Part shown: positions 48,665 to 59,252 of the stretch, piece after piece
How the letters are laid out: every line of letters begins with the position of its first letter
Numbering within the stretch: the stretch's first letter is position 1
NCBI GenBank assembly: GCA_045837725.1
Contig: JBEWZL010000238.1
Location: 186,001-250,000 of the forward strand
From: Vermamoeba vermiformis
Lineage: Eukaryota > Tubulinea > Echinamoebida
Direction: 5' to 3'
Length of the DNA stretch: 64,000 nucleotides
Position numbers and translations under genes: made by a program
The notes under the pieces: generated by a model
What the model was told of the DNA's origin: nothing
Databases searched by the model: none
Seen by the model: the letters and a program-made list of their open reading frames with translations, nothing else

Positions 48665-49164
48665 CAGCAGCGCGGGAACACTTCCGCTTCGTCATCCTTC
48701 TTTTTGCGAATCAACAAACCGGCGTGAATCTGAATGACACCACGAGATTAGCTTTAGCGATTAATGTTATAATGCCAATATGCTCACATAGAACATGAGT
48801 GCTCCAACACCTTCGTTACCAGTTGGCACTGTATCGCTCGCGATTTTCTTGGCTTTTTTGATCTGTTCTTGTTTCTCGATCCACTTGACCGACAAGGCTA
48901 TACATTCATATTATTATACGTTATAATGTCTCAATATATATGTTTCATACCTTCCAGTGCGTCTTTAGTGAATACACCGTAGCTATTGTTGGCATCTGCT
49001 GACGCGGCTGGATCTACCACCCAAGTAGCGAACTGAGGATCACTGTCCTCGTCGATAAATTCTTCCGCATCATTCACTCAGTCCGATTCGTCTCCGCATC
49101 CACCTGCTCCAACACGTTCAACTTGAATAGGGACCAACATCAAGTCGTATTTGCCGCTCTGTTT
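48665..49164 (-). pseudogene. Truncated duplicate of the SAP-2OG dioxygenase 3' end
   Basis: This stretch repeats exons 9 (most), 10 and 11 of the gene at 43445-45950 with both introns in place, so it arose by DNA duplication and not from mRNA. Readable pieces include KYDLMLVPIQVER, EEFIDEDSD, ATWVVDP, a VKWIEK copy and HAGLLIRKKK. There is an in-frame TGA at 49080-49078 within the acidic part, and the SAP and catalytic domains are absent. It abuts the promoter of the propeller-EGF gene at 49225. The inference is a dead fragment, though it could supply antisense or promoter sequence to that neighbour. Confidence 0.8.
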
Positions 49165-49224
49165 CGAAACAAAAATCCAAAAATAGCCCAAAACGGTATA
49201 ACCATTAAATTCAAAGACAACACC

Positions 49225-50963
49225 ATGCGACTCTACCTTACGGTCGCTCTTTGCTTGTTAGTCAGACTTTACAGATCCGCTACTGCTGCCTCGTATGAAC
49301 CCATCTGGATTTCACCGACCTCCGTAAAAGAAACTGGCATCGGTGAGTAAATTCCACAAAAAATAGTAAAAGATATAATACGTATCAATGAAATTTCAGC
49401 GGTGTAGGTTTTAATTTTAAGCTTCAACAAAATTTAAATTGGTACTGCCGATCTAACTAACTCCATAATTTAGCTGCTATTTTTGAGAGCTACACTGCTG
49501 AGAAAGGAGTTTGGGCTACTGTTGACATTGGAGCTGGTTCTCGTGGAACATGCCATTTAGCGGCAATGGATTCAAAAGGCACTCTTTGGATCATGTTTGG
49601 GTCTTATCGTATCAATGATGGAAGTACTAACTTGTTCAACGTATGGAACTACAATCCTAAAACTGATCAGTATCGTTATGTTTGGGGAAGCAATGAAACG
49701 TCCACAACAAATCCACGCGACCCTGGTGACCTTCGAGTACCTGCTGAAACGAATCACCCTGGTGATATTGCATTTGGTAGTGTCACTATTGATAAGAATG
49801 ATAATATTTGGTTCCCTTCTTCCACATTTGGAGGCGAGTTGTGGATGTTCAACACCACATCCATGATGTTCGTCAGAATGCAAGGACTCTATCCGGACAC
49901 CATTCCACCAAGTATTGGTGCTAATCCTGGCATGCCTGGAGAGGACGTGTGGCCTGGATATTCACAAGCAGCATGCCTGGTCACTGACTCCAACAACGAC
50001 ATCTGGATGTTGTCCGGTTCCAATGCCAACGGTGTAACAAGCAGCGTTTGGCACTTTAACACAACATCGTTGCTATGGACGTTCATCACTGGCAGCATTG
50101 AAGAACAGAAAGCCAATTACAACGCTACATTTTTTGGTGGTTTATGGGGTCCTGGTTGTTTCATCGATGCAGACGATCGTGTCTGGCTCTACAGCGGCTG
50201 GGGAAACACAGCTGACGACCACGAAGACTACGGCAGCATTTGGACCTTTGACACACGTGTCAAGCGAGAATGGGAGCCCGAGTTCGGTCCGGACGCTGTT
50301 TTTGCTTGGCCCAAATCTGTGTCCGCTGACTATCATCCTGACAATCATCCTGGCAGTGGTGAAGCCATGTTGTTTGTTGATCGCATGGATGGCACTGCAA
50401 TGGTGGTTGCTACTACTGGATACAACGATGCTGGAGACTGGGGATCGTTGAATCAAGTGTGGCTGTACCACAAGACTTTGAAGCAGTGGAAGCTCGTGCA
50501 CGGCGACACGAACACGGTGGATGCCAATGTTACCACTTCATTTGTGAACTACCGTCAGCCTGGTTCTAATTATACTGGCGCAACCTATCCTGCTAATTTT
50601 AACGGCGTCAACTCTAACGGCGATGCCTACATTGTGGGTGGTGGTTACTATAAAGTGGATCCAAATTTTAACAGTATCTGGTTCATTCCCAACGACCAAT
50701 GCGCTTCTGCTGGTGCCAACAAATGTTCAGTGAACGCGGAGTGCATCGAAGAGATGTTCGGATACTCGTGTGTGTGCAATGATGGCTTTACTGGCGATGG
50801 ATTCATGTGCGATGCCATCATTCCCGTTGCTGTTGCCCCTGTTGATGCTCCTGTGGCTAATAACGCGCCTGTTGCGGCGACGCCAAAGGCAAAAACAAGC
50901 AGCGCTTCAGTTGTTGGTCCTGCAGTTGCTTTGATGGCACTCGTTCTTGCCTTTTTAAATTAA
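49225..50963 (+). CDS. Secreted beta-propeller-like protein with EGF domain, probably GPI-anchored
   Basis: Two exons (49225-49342, 49474-50963) give 535 residues. A signal peptide (MRLYLTVALCLLVRL) is followed by repeated blade-like units with W-x-(F/Y)-N/D cores: LWIMFGSY, NLFNVWNYNP, NIWFPSS, LWMFNTTS, DIWMLSGSN, SVWHFNTTS, RVWLYSGWG and SIWTFDT. This is the pattern of kelch-type propellers. Near the end is one EGF-like module (CSVNAECIEEMFGYSCVCNDGF...MC). The last 45 residues are an Ala/Val/Pro stalk then a hydrophobic end with no basic tail, as in GPI-anchor signals. There are many N-glycosylation sites. An extracellular binding or adhesion role is inferred. Confidence 0.75.
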
Positions 50964-51723
50964 TTATTAGTTGTTTCGTAGCGAATAGATAAAATAGTAA
51001 GAGACTAATAGTTTTTTGCGCGTAGAATAAAAGCGCTGATTGCTTTAGCTAATTACGAGCCTAAATAAATAATAGAACGCGTGTATTATACAGCATTCTT
51101 ATATAATAGAATGGTAACTCGGTTGATGTTTAAATTTGACTTCCAAACACGCGATCGGATCGTACTTTAATCAACAATTTAAAATTATCAATAACAGTAG
51201 TGCAATTATACTATAGTAATATTGAATAAGGCGTGTACATTAGTAATAATCGATGCGTTGCAAATTGAAATATTAATATGCGTGTTACTTGCAACGATAA
51301 ATTACTAATAAAAATATATATACTATGCTAATTAAAGCGTACCTTATTGAATCCACGGCTCACCATTCTTTGATGACGAACAAAAGTTGATCGATAAACA
51401 AAAATTGTCAACCATTTTAAAAATTCGATGGCAGCTTTAAAACCCTATAAATTAATATTAGTATTTGATATAAATAATTAGAGTACTTTTAAATTACCTT
51501 ACTATCAATTTACAAGCTGGGATGTGAATCCGATGGAGCGAAGGGAAGTACCTCTCTGTGCTACAATAAGCGTACTAATCGACCAAGCGATAATAATATG
51601 TGACGGCGAAAAATTTGCAATAAATGCTTGGTCTTGTTTGGTGACGTGTCGCTTGGTTTTGAATTTAAAAGTAACCGTTGCGCACGGTTTTTTTGAATTC
51701 ACAACTGTACTACAAGGCACACC
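50964..51723. other. Intergenic region
   Basis: About 760 very AT-rich bases between two plus-strand genes. A weak pair CGTTGCAA / TTGCAACG (about 51255-51297) could form a loose hairpin. The open frames at 51505-51732 on both strands lack support. Confidence 0.4.
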
Positions 51724-52524
51724 ATGAAGCACATAATTATCTGTGTCCTATTTTTAGCATGCTCGTTGTTCGTTGCCAGCGTCTCTGGTCTTGGTTACAT
51801 GGTTCGAATGATCCACGACGGACCTGACTGCTCTCCTGAGCACAAAATCGTGCATATTAGCTTCGAGGTAATTTAAACTAATATGTTAAAGCGAATGTAG
51901 CTTATTTGAGTATTTTCTGAATTTTTGTAATAATTTCTAAAAAATTTTTATTTATAGGTCGATACTTGCTCGCCTAAGCCATTGAGTCAAGCAAAGTGCA
52001 ACACTGTTCATGGTTATGAGAAGTCCGAAACTGCCGCCTGCCTCTCTTCAATCGGGGAGATCGCGGACAAAATTCCTGCAGGTTCAATGTCTATCTTCGC
52101 TCACATTGACGACCGTAAAAAAGACTGTAAATCGACCTATATTCATGGCAGCTATCGTAAGTGCACTAGAATTTAACTGCACAAAGTTTGCAAAGCGAGA
52201 TTAATTCGAGATCTAATTTGTCTGAAAACGCAACTAGAGCCTGTTGGAATTGAAAATAGCTGTAAGCCGGGATACAAAGAAGACTCAATTTTTTTGAAGT
52301 CCTGCTCAAAGGACGGCTTTGAAATGCAAGTCTGCCAAGACAAGTTTTGTCAGGACGGATGTAAACCACTGCCACAGATGCCGATGAAGGAAAAGACTTG
52401 CTTCCATCACGGCGGACAGAAAAAGACCTCATATTACTTCTCTTGCCAAGTTGAGATCCCGACTTTGACCTTCCAACCCGAACCTGAAGAGGACGAGATG
52501 GAGGACGACAAAGACGAACTTTAA
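51724..52524 (+). CDS. ER-ret retained Cys-rich secretory-pathway protein ending in KDEL
   Basis: Three exons (51724-51867, 51958-52156, 52238-52524) give 209 residues. It starts with a signal peptide (KHIIICVLFLACSLFVAS) and ends in an acidic tail closing exactly with KDEL, the ER retrieval signal. Between them are about 14 Cys, many in pairs spaced like disulfide-bonded modules (CSPEHK, CNTVHG, CLSSIG, CQDKFCQDGC, CFHHGG). No family is recognised. An ER-lumen chaperone, folding factor or stored Cys-rich protein is possible. Phases agree across all exons, so the KDEL end is firmly in frame. Confidence 0.75.
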
Positions 52525-52719
52525 ACTCACTTTGTATCCTTATGAAATATAAAATAACGATTAATTATTATTAAGTATACTCGTAAACATTGAACTTCGC
52601 GCAAAGTTAAAACGAGAGATCCCACACCTTATTGTCTAAATTTGGCATTATTTTTCGAGCCCGTCTCATCAGTTTATTGTGTCCCGTTAGGGTGAAAAAG
52701 TTTATTTAATTATTTACCG

Positions 52720-55700
52720 ATGAAGACCACACGACCTCGGTTAAAATTAATCGCCTTACTGGCGCTGGTTGGCCTCTGCAGCTTCGTACAAGGTACAGTC
52801 CTCTTACGGTGCCACAACAAGCACATCTGCAACGTTATTTGATTATCGTTTGTTTCGGCATAAAGAAGCAAGCTTTCAGTATTTATTTACTTTCCGCTCA
52901 TAGGTGCAACGCTGTCGGTTTCTCCATCTGGAGCGGGTGATTGCACTAATTCACCTTGCGCTACCATTTCACAAGCATTAGCTGTCGCTAACTCAGGTGA
53001 CACTATTCAGCTAGCCGCAGGCACTTATCAAGGCACTGGCTTTAGAGAACAAGTTCTGAACACATCCAAAGTTCTGACAATTACTGGAGCTGGTTCAGAC
53101 CAAACTATTATTGATTTGGAAAACGCAGGTTAGTGAGTTTAAATATTGATTTACGCATTTTTTGAATTTTGGACACGATTCTGTAGCAAATTATTTCAAA
53201 AGCGAGAGTTTTCGGGAGACGTCAAAAATCGATCCAATCAATCCATGACATGTGGCTATTTTAGGGCGCGCTTTCATCATTAGCAACGGAGTAGTGACAA
53301 TCACGAGCTTATCGATAATCAACGGCAACGGCAGCGTGGTCAATGTGTTCAATTTGGGAACCGCTGGTGGCGCGATCGCATCTGACAAAGCTACGCTAAC
53401 TATTACCGACGTCATATTTGAAAACTGCAATACGCCTGGCTTTACCTATAGCGCACCAGGTGGTGCGATGATTACGAGAGTAAGCAGAAGTTTCGGATGT
53501 GCACCCCAAAAATCGGATCGGACAATGTTCGCTAATCGGAGCTCGGATAATTATAGGACACCCAATTGACTATGTCCAACGTTCAATTTCTTCGTTGCAG
53601 CGCTGGAATAGCTGGAGCGTGGTATCCGATCGGCACGACAGTCGCAACAGTGACAAATGTTAAATTCATCGAATGCGCAACGGGTGAAGGTGGATGGGGC
53701 GGTGCTGGTAAGTAGTGCTCTATTAAGTAATTTATTATAATCATTGTAAGCCGATTTCACAAACTTTTGCTATGCGAAATCCAGATTCATTTTTGATTAC
53801 AATTGCAAGATATCCATAGATCGTGTGTAATATATTAATACTCGTATTTTAGTTGTTCCCGAAGGCGCATCGATTCTGTTATTCGATAATTGTGAATTTT
53901 TGAACAACTTTGGCAGTTTTGGTGGAGCAATCGATGACGGTAATGAAAAACAATACTAATGTTCTATTTTGATTACATAACTAATATTAATGTTTTAATA
54001 CTATTATAGGCGCATTTACTAATTATACTATCCGAAATTCGTTGTTCCAAGGAAATCACGGGTTGTACGGCGGATCTGTGTACACATTTGGCAACTCATA
54101 CTCCATATACGACAATTGCACGTTTAGAGATAACTATGTAACGAATTCGGGTGGAGCGATTCGAACGACGTCCGAATCCTTAATGCATCTGTATAATTGT
54201 CTATTTTTGAACAACACGGGTAACTCAGGTGGTGCTATTACATCGGTCTCTTCGTATCCGGTTGTAATCGACAATTGCATATTTAGAGATAACTTTGGTC
54301 AGGTAAGCCCCAAAGCACCGATTAATTAACTTTTTGATTTTGAAGCGGATTTGCTTTTAAATTTCGTTGCAAAATTATTAATGATTTAAAATTTAATTAG
54401 ACAGTATACATTTAATAATAGTATATATTTTTGAATCGAGAATTAATTAAATTAATTACCTTCGAATCTAGCAACAAGGTGGAGCCATTTCTCATCAAGG
54501 ACCGACGACTATTCGCAACTCTTTGATTGAGAACTGCAAAAGCAACTACATTTCAGGCGGTTTCGACGTGGTTGGTGTTGCTCCATTGATTTTTGAAAAT
54601 GTGACTTTGCGCGGGAACACTGCGTTTAAAGGCGCTGCAATGTCTATTGAAACATCTCCCGATATGTAAGTAGTAGGACGTTATAATCATTTCAGAAATT
54701 CCATTGGCACTTAAAACAATTTCGATTTTCCTTTTTTTCCGATCTTTTTTACTTATTGGATCTTCTGCCTTAACCACCATTTTAATTTAGTAAATATAAT
54801 ATCATCAACTGTACCTTCGAAGATAATGTTGCTACGTCGGCTGCGGGTGCTGTAGTCATTTCTAGTCAGTCTCAAGTGACTTTCTCAAACACGATTTTCC
54901 GACGCGTATGTACTTAGCTGAATTTATCCAAATATAGTAATACTAATGCAACGCGACGTAGAACTCGGCTACTAACGGCGGCGCCTTTCAAGCGGCTTCT
55001 GCGAGCAATGTAACCTTGGATAATTGTTCGTTTTATGACAACTCCGCAGCCAAGTAAGATCCAAAAAAATTTCTGGCAAGCATTGAATTAACGTTCGTTG
55101 TTATTATTAGTGGTGGTGCAGCAGTTTCTACAGATACAGCTACACTTAATATCCAAAACTCGCAGTTCTATCGCAACAGTGCCATCTTGTCCGGAGGTGC
55201 TCTCTATCAAGACGCGTTCGGCGCAATAGTGATGACTGATTCACAAGTCACTAATAACAATGCACGCAACGGCGGTGGCTACGCGGTGTCAGAGTCCGCA
55301 GCTGAATGTCTGCAGTTGACACGTGTCACTTTTGAAGGCAACACAGCGATCATCGGAGGTGGTGCGATCTACTTTGTTGGCGTGCCTTCAAGTTGCGACT
55401 ACGACAATTACTGTCTCGATTGCGGGTTCAACAACAACACTGCCTTATTTGGAAATTCTGTGGCCAGTTCAGCGTACCAATTAGGCTTCAAAAACACACC
55501 TCCAACGTCACTTTCTGCATCCACGCCATTCACCGTCCAGCTCAATCTATTGGATCGATTTGGCGAAGTCGTGTTGCAGCAGGGAAGTCTGTTGATTCAA
55601 GCGCGAGTCACCACGGACAACGTCACATTGACGGGCATCACGGAACAAGAATCGTCCATTGACGGCACTGCCGAGTTCAAACTTTTGAAGTTATTAGCAG

Positions 55701-57072
55701 CCCCTCAAACTTCCATTACGTTGCAGTTCAACACCAACCCCGCGACAGTGTTGCCGTTGAAAACTGACATTTTTGTTACCGAGTGTCAAGACGGCGCTGA
55801 AGCTCGTATTGTTGACGGGACTTATCACTGCCTCACTGTCCGAGACGTCAAGTTCCCGATGAAAGTTGCCATCTACGTCATCACATCCGTGTGCATCGCC
55901 TTGTCCGTGATCTTATTCATCTTGCTCATCGTCTACAGAAATCACTCGGTCATCAAGAAATCATCGCCGGTACTCTGCTGCATGATTGTAGGCGGTGCCA
56001 TTATCTCGTACATTTCAGTCTACTTCTGGCTAGACACGACTGACCCGTACTGCGTGTTGCGAGTTTGGCTCTTGACGATTGGCTTCACGGTCATGTATTC
56101 CTCGTTCTTCGCGAAGGAATGGAGATTATGGAAGATCTTCAATCCTAAGGCACTCAAATCGATTTCACGCATCACGGACAGAACGCTCATCAAGATCGTG
56201 TTGGTCGTACTTGCCATTGAATGCGTGATCGTTCTTTTCTGGTTCATTTTCTTCCCGTACTTGCAACGCGTCACAACAGACTTTGAGTCCATCGAAGAAA
56301 GCATCACGTTTGAATGTCACAGCGACACACCTGCGTTCTTGTACACGATGCTGGCACTCAACTGCGCCTTGTTGCTGTTCGGATGTTTCTTGGCCATTGC
56401 TACTCGTCGATTGCCGTCCGCTTACAACGAAAGTCAGCACTTGGCATTTTCGGCAAGTGTCATCTTAATTTTGACACTTTTGACACTCACGAAATTTCAC
56501 TGTTTAATCCTTCCTAACGCTCCAATCACATTGATTTTTGACTCTAATGAAAGTTTTTCGTTTTTTGATCCGGCGACGAAATTTGGCATTCGGATGACAT
56601 TTGACACTTTTGACACGCAACAGTTCCTAACGCCATTTATTCTTTAGATTTACAACGCCACGCTCACTTTGTTCGTTGTCGTGCCCGTAGCATCAGTTCT
56701 CAGTGATCCCGAACAAATCTCAATCACTGTGACGGCTGGCATTTTGTTCTCGACAACGATGTCACTGATCGTTTTGTTCGCACCAAAACTTCATTTGACA
56801 CTCAGAAAAGGCGCGATTGTACGAGCATTGCGCAAATCTATTCGTAAGTCAAATCAGGTTTACTCGAACCTCCAGATCTAACTTGTTTGATTTACTTAGA
56901 AAAATTGGAGACGGATCTGCTCTGGCGAAGACGTCAATTGAGCGAGTTTGAGTCCGTATCAGACACTAATATCACCATGCACCCTCCTACTCGTGGTGTC
57001 GCTGGGGCAGGTGGATCTATGCCCGAGAAAGGTTCTAACAGCACGGACAAGACTATTTCAGCTAAAAACTAA
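52720..57072 (+). CDS. Class C GPCR with parallel beta-helix (Pmp-like) ectodomain
   Basis: Twelve exons (52720-52792, 52904-53128, 53265-53479, 53557-53707, 53853-53939, 54010-54302, 54472-54665, 54791-54905, 54962-55053, 55111-56452, 56648-56843, 56900-57072) give 1051 residues. A signal peptide is followed by about 700 residues of right-handed beta-helix repeats with GGAI and (I/F)xNCxFxxN signatures, as in pectin-lyase-like folds and chlamydial Pmp proteins. From about 733 there are seven hydrophobic helices of the class C (family 3, GABA-B/mGlu) type, with the DPYC and FAKEWRLWKIF segments, NESQHLAFS before TM6 and APKLHL after TM7. A cytosolic tail follows. Intron 10 must use a GC donor (GCAAGT at 56453) to join AFS to IYN. 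A cell-surface sensor coupled to G proteins is inferred. Confidence 0.82.
55317..55328. repeat. TGACACGTGTCA palindrome inside a coding exon
   Basis: The one exact copy in coding sequence, read as Leu-Thr-Arg-Val in the beta-helix ectodomain. A near copy with two inserted bases (TGACACACGTGTCA) is in the propeller-EGF exon at 50249-50262. Confidence 0.8.
56453..56647 (+). other. Long GC-AG intron with TGACAC repeats
   Basis: A 195-base intron of the beta-helix GPCR with donor GCAAGT and acceptor TTTAG. It contains two TTTTGACAC tandem pairs (around 56473 and 56603) and two TTCCTAACGC words, which suggests an internal duplication. Confidence 0.75.
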
Positions 57073-57441
57073 GTTTTGGAGCCAAAAGATGTCCATAGTT
57101 GGCCGTATTATTCTTGTAAAGTAAGTTAAATATCTTTTTAGTCATTTCAAAAAGAATTGAATATTTGACAGACGAACCATTTTTTACACTCAAATTCAAT
57201 TCGCCCAACATCGCGTATTATTTAACTAAGTCGTGCACACGGCATAGCGCCCCGAAGGTTGCCAAATGCACAACGGCCAAGGACAAATCCAGCAATAATT
57301 TTTCTAGATCCGTTTAGAAACTATTTGTTTTGACCCTCGAACTGGTTCCCGCTGAAGAAGAACTCCGTCCAACGAAGCACCACATCTCGCTTCAGTCTAT
57401 ATGAGCCGCTCGTTGCGGTTTGACCTCGCCGCCCAACAACC

Positions 57442-57526
57442 GCACCTATGGCCGAGTTGGTCTAAGGCGTTAGACTCAAGTTCTAATGGGGGTAACTCCG
57501 CGTGGGTTCGAATCCCACTGGGTGCA
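57442..57526 (+). tRNA. tRNA-Leu(CAA)
   Basis: 85 bases, no intron. Acceptor stem GCACCTA pairs with TGGGTGC. The anticodon loop CTCAAGT gives CAA. A long variable arm with a GGGG/CTCC stem marks it as class II (Leu), and the T arm is GTGGGTTCGAATCCCAC. CCA is not encoded, as expected in a eukaryote. Confidence 0.95.
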
Positions 57527-57535
57527 AGCAATTAA

Positions 57536-57543
57536 TTTTTTTT
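57536..57543 (+). terminator. Pol III terminator of tRNA-Leu
   Basis: Run of eight T beginning about 10 bases after the tRNA end. Confidence 0.7.
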
Positions 57544-57768
57544 GCCCTCAGCAACTCTGTTTTTACTTGACGAATCAACCGGCGATGACTAAGGGCCATA
57601 ATGGTCAGATCTAATGATTCGATTTTTTGCGGATCTGTGTGTGTACCATGACACGCAGGATTACTTGTGCAGGCCTTCGCGCTTACTATAGTACTCCTTA
57701 TTGTAAAATTTAATTGTACAGTTTGTAATCGGCTAATTATTTTGATTAATTTTTTTTATCTGACGCGG

Positions 57769-58380
57769 TTACAATTTAGATCGGAGAAATGCTTTGATTT
57801 GCTTGTCAAATCCAGTATTATCAGGAGATACGGATGACAATAAGTCAATAACGTCGTCCGCTGTAGTAATATCGAGTCGCATAATGTCGAAAGCTATGTT
57901 GCTTTTAAGCGCCACGATCCAACTAATTTCTTCGGTATTATTTGCTTCATCTGCTTTATTCTTATTTTTCGCAGTAATCTCCTCTAATTGCTGTAATGTT
58001 TCTTGCATTTTAGAGAGCGGATCTGGCTCAGTGTTTCTTTTTTGAATGACAGATTCGCGGATTTGCATTTAGCGCTCGATTATAAATAGCACTTCCTCTT
58101 CAAGAGTTTTTTCTCGATTTATTCTATGTTTTTCTAGTAATTTTGAGGCTCTATTAAGCCATGTGTCATTGTTGAGCTGAATTTCGGCGTCTGAAAATAG
58201 ATCGAATGATAAATTTAATCCACAAATGCTTAATTTCTCGTGTAAGAGCTTAAATAGTACATCTCGCGCTCCTTTAATATCTTTTTCGTCAATTAATCGC
58301 TGAACTTCTACAAACTCGTCTGGAACATTCTCTTCTTTTGCAATTTCTAATCCAAGTTTCGCCCACGCATCTTCATCCAT
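57769..58380 (-). CDS. Small helical protein, one reading frame split by a single stop
   Basis: Two open frames (58380-58069, 103 codons, and 58068-57769, 99 codons) lie in the same frame and are separated only by one TAA that is followed at once by ATG. Both halves are Glu/Lys/Leu-rich helical sequence (starting MDEDAWAKLGLEIAKEE and MQIRESVIQKRN), and together they would make a plausible 200-residue protein. No splice sites would remove the stop. Options are stop read-through, two proteins by reinitiation, a recent nonsense change or a sequencing error. No family recognised. Confidence 0.55.
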
Positions 58381-59252
58381 TTGTTATAATATAATTTACT
58401 AGAATTAATTTTATTAATATTATCTCGTAAATTGAAGCCGCTTAGTGAAGATCTTGATAATTAATAAATAATTTGGTAAGATCCAATGATAATTATCCAA
58501 TTGTGGCATATCAATACGGCAACTTTAGACTAAAGATTAATACTTTGTGAAGTGTTGCATTGTTCGACAAGGGGAAAAAATCTCGCGAACCAATCACTTA
58601 ATTTAAGACTCCACGACGATTTTCTCTGTGACGCTCTGACCCGACTTTCTTTATTGAGCCGCCCTTGGATTGACACGAAGCGAAGACAATTGATCTTGGT
58701 CGTACAAGTGGAAGTCCAGATCCATCGAATTGCCGGCATCATCAGCTTCAGAATCAAAACTACTGTGTCTTCAGCTGTGTTTGCAACAGCCATCGATATA
58801 GACGTAGATTACTTGCTACTCAAATCATTGTGCCGAGGTCTCCATCCAGGGTGCTTGACTAACTGAACGATACAGATTGAGTACAAGTAGTCGTGATGTA
58901 GAAATGCTTTCGATATAGGTCTGTACAGTTGGTAAGATCCGATGTAAGGCACTAAATAGAAGCAAAAGAAGCCGTAGAATGATTCACACCGGTGCCGTGC
59001 GCCGTAGAACTTTCTTTTGCGAGGCATTGAATGCTCCACCAATGAAAGCAGTCCAAAATCGAAATTTCGGAGCTCGGAACATAGAGTTTCTAATCGCGAT
59101 GTGCTTTCCGAACTACCTCCGCGGCGAATCAATTGAAGGCAGGTCTTAACAGCCATTAAGCCTCGATGTGGATCTGACCTGCAAATTTTAGGCCAAACCA
59201 AGTCGAACCCTCTAAGTGAGTGTTATGATGTTAATTTGAGTTTTATAACTAT
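58381..59252. other. Ambiguous region, possible decayed gene
   Basis: Open frames of 87-130 codons occur on both strands (58530-58793 and 58809-59201 minus; 58552-58866 plus), and composition is more GC-rich than normal intergenic DNA here. One minus frame has a protein-like acidic stretch (DSEADDAGNSMDLDFHLYDQD, about 58690-58760) but is broken by stops on both sides. I could not build a consistent exon model on either strand. Confidence 0.35.
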
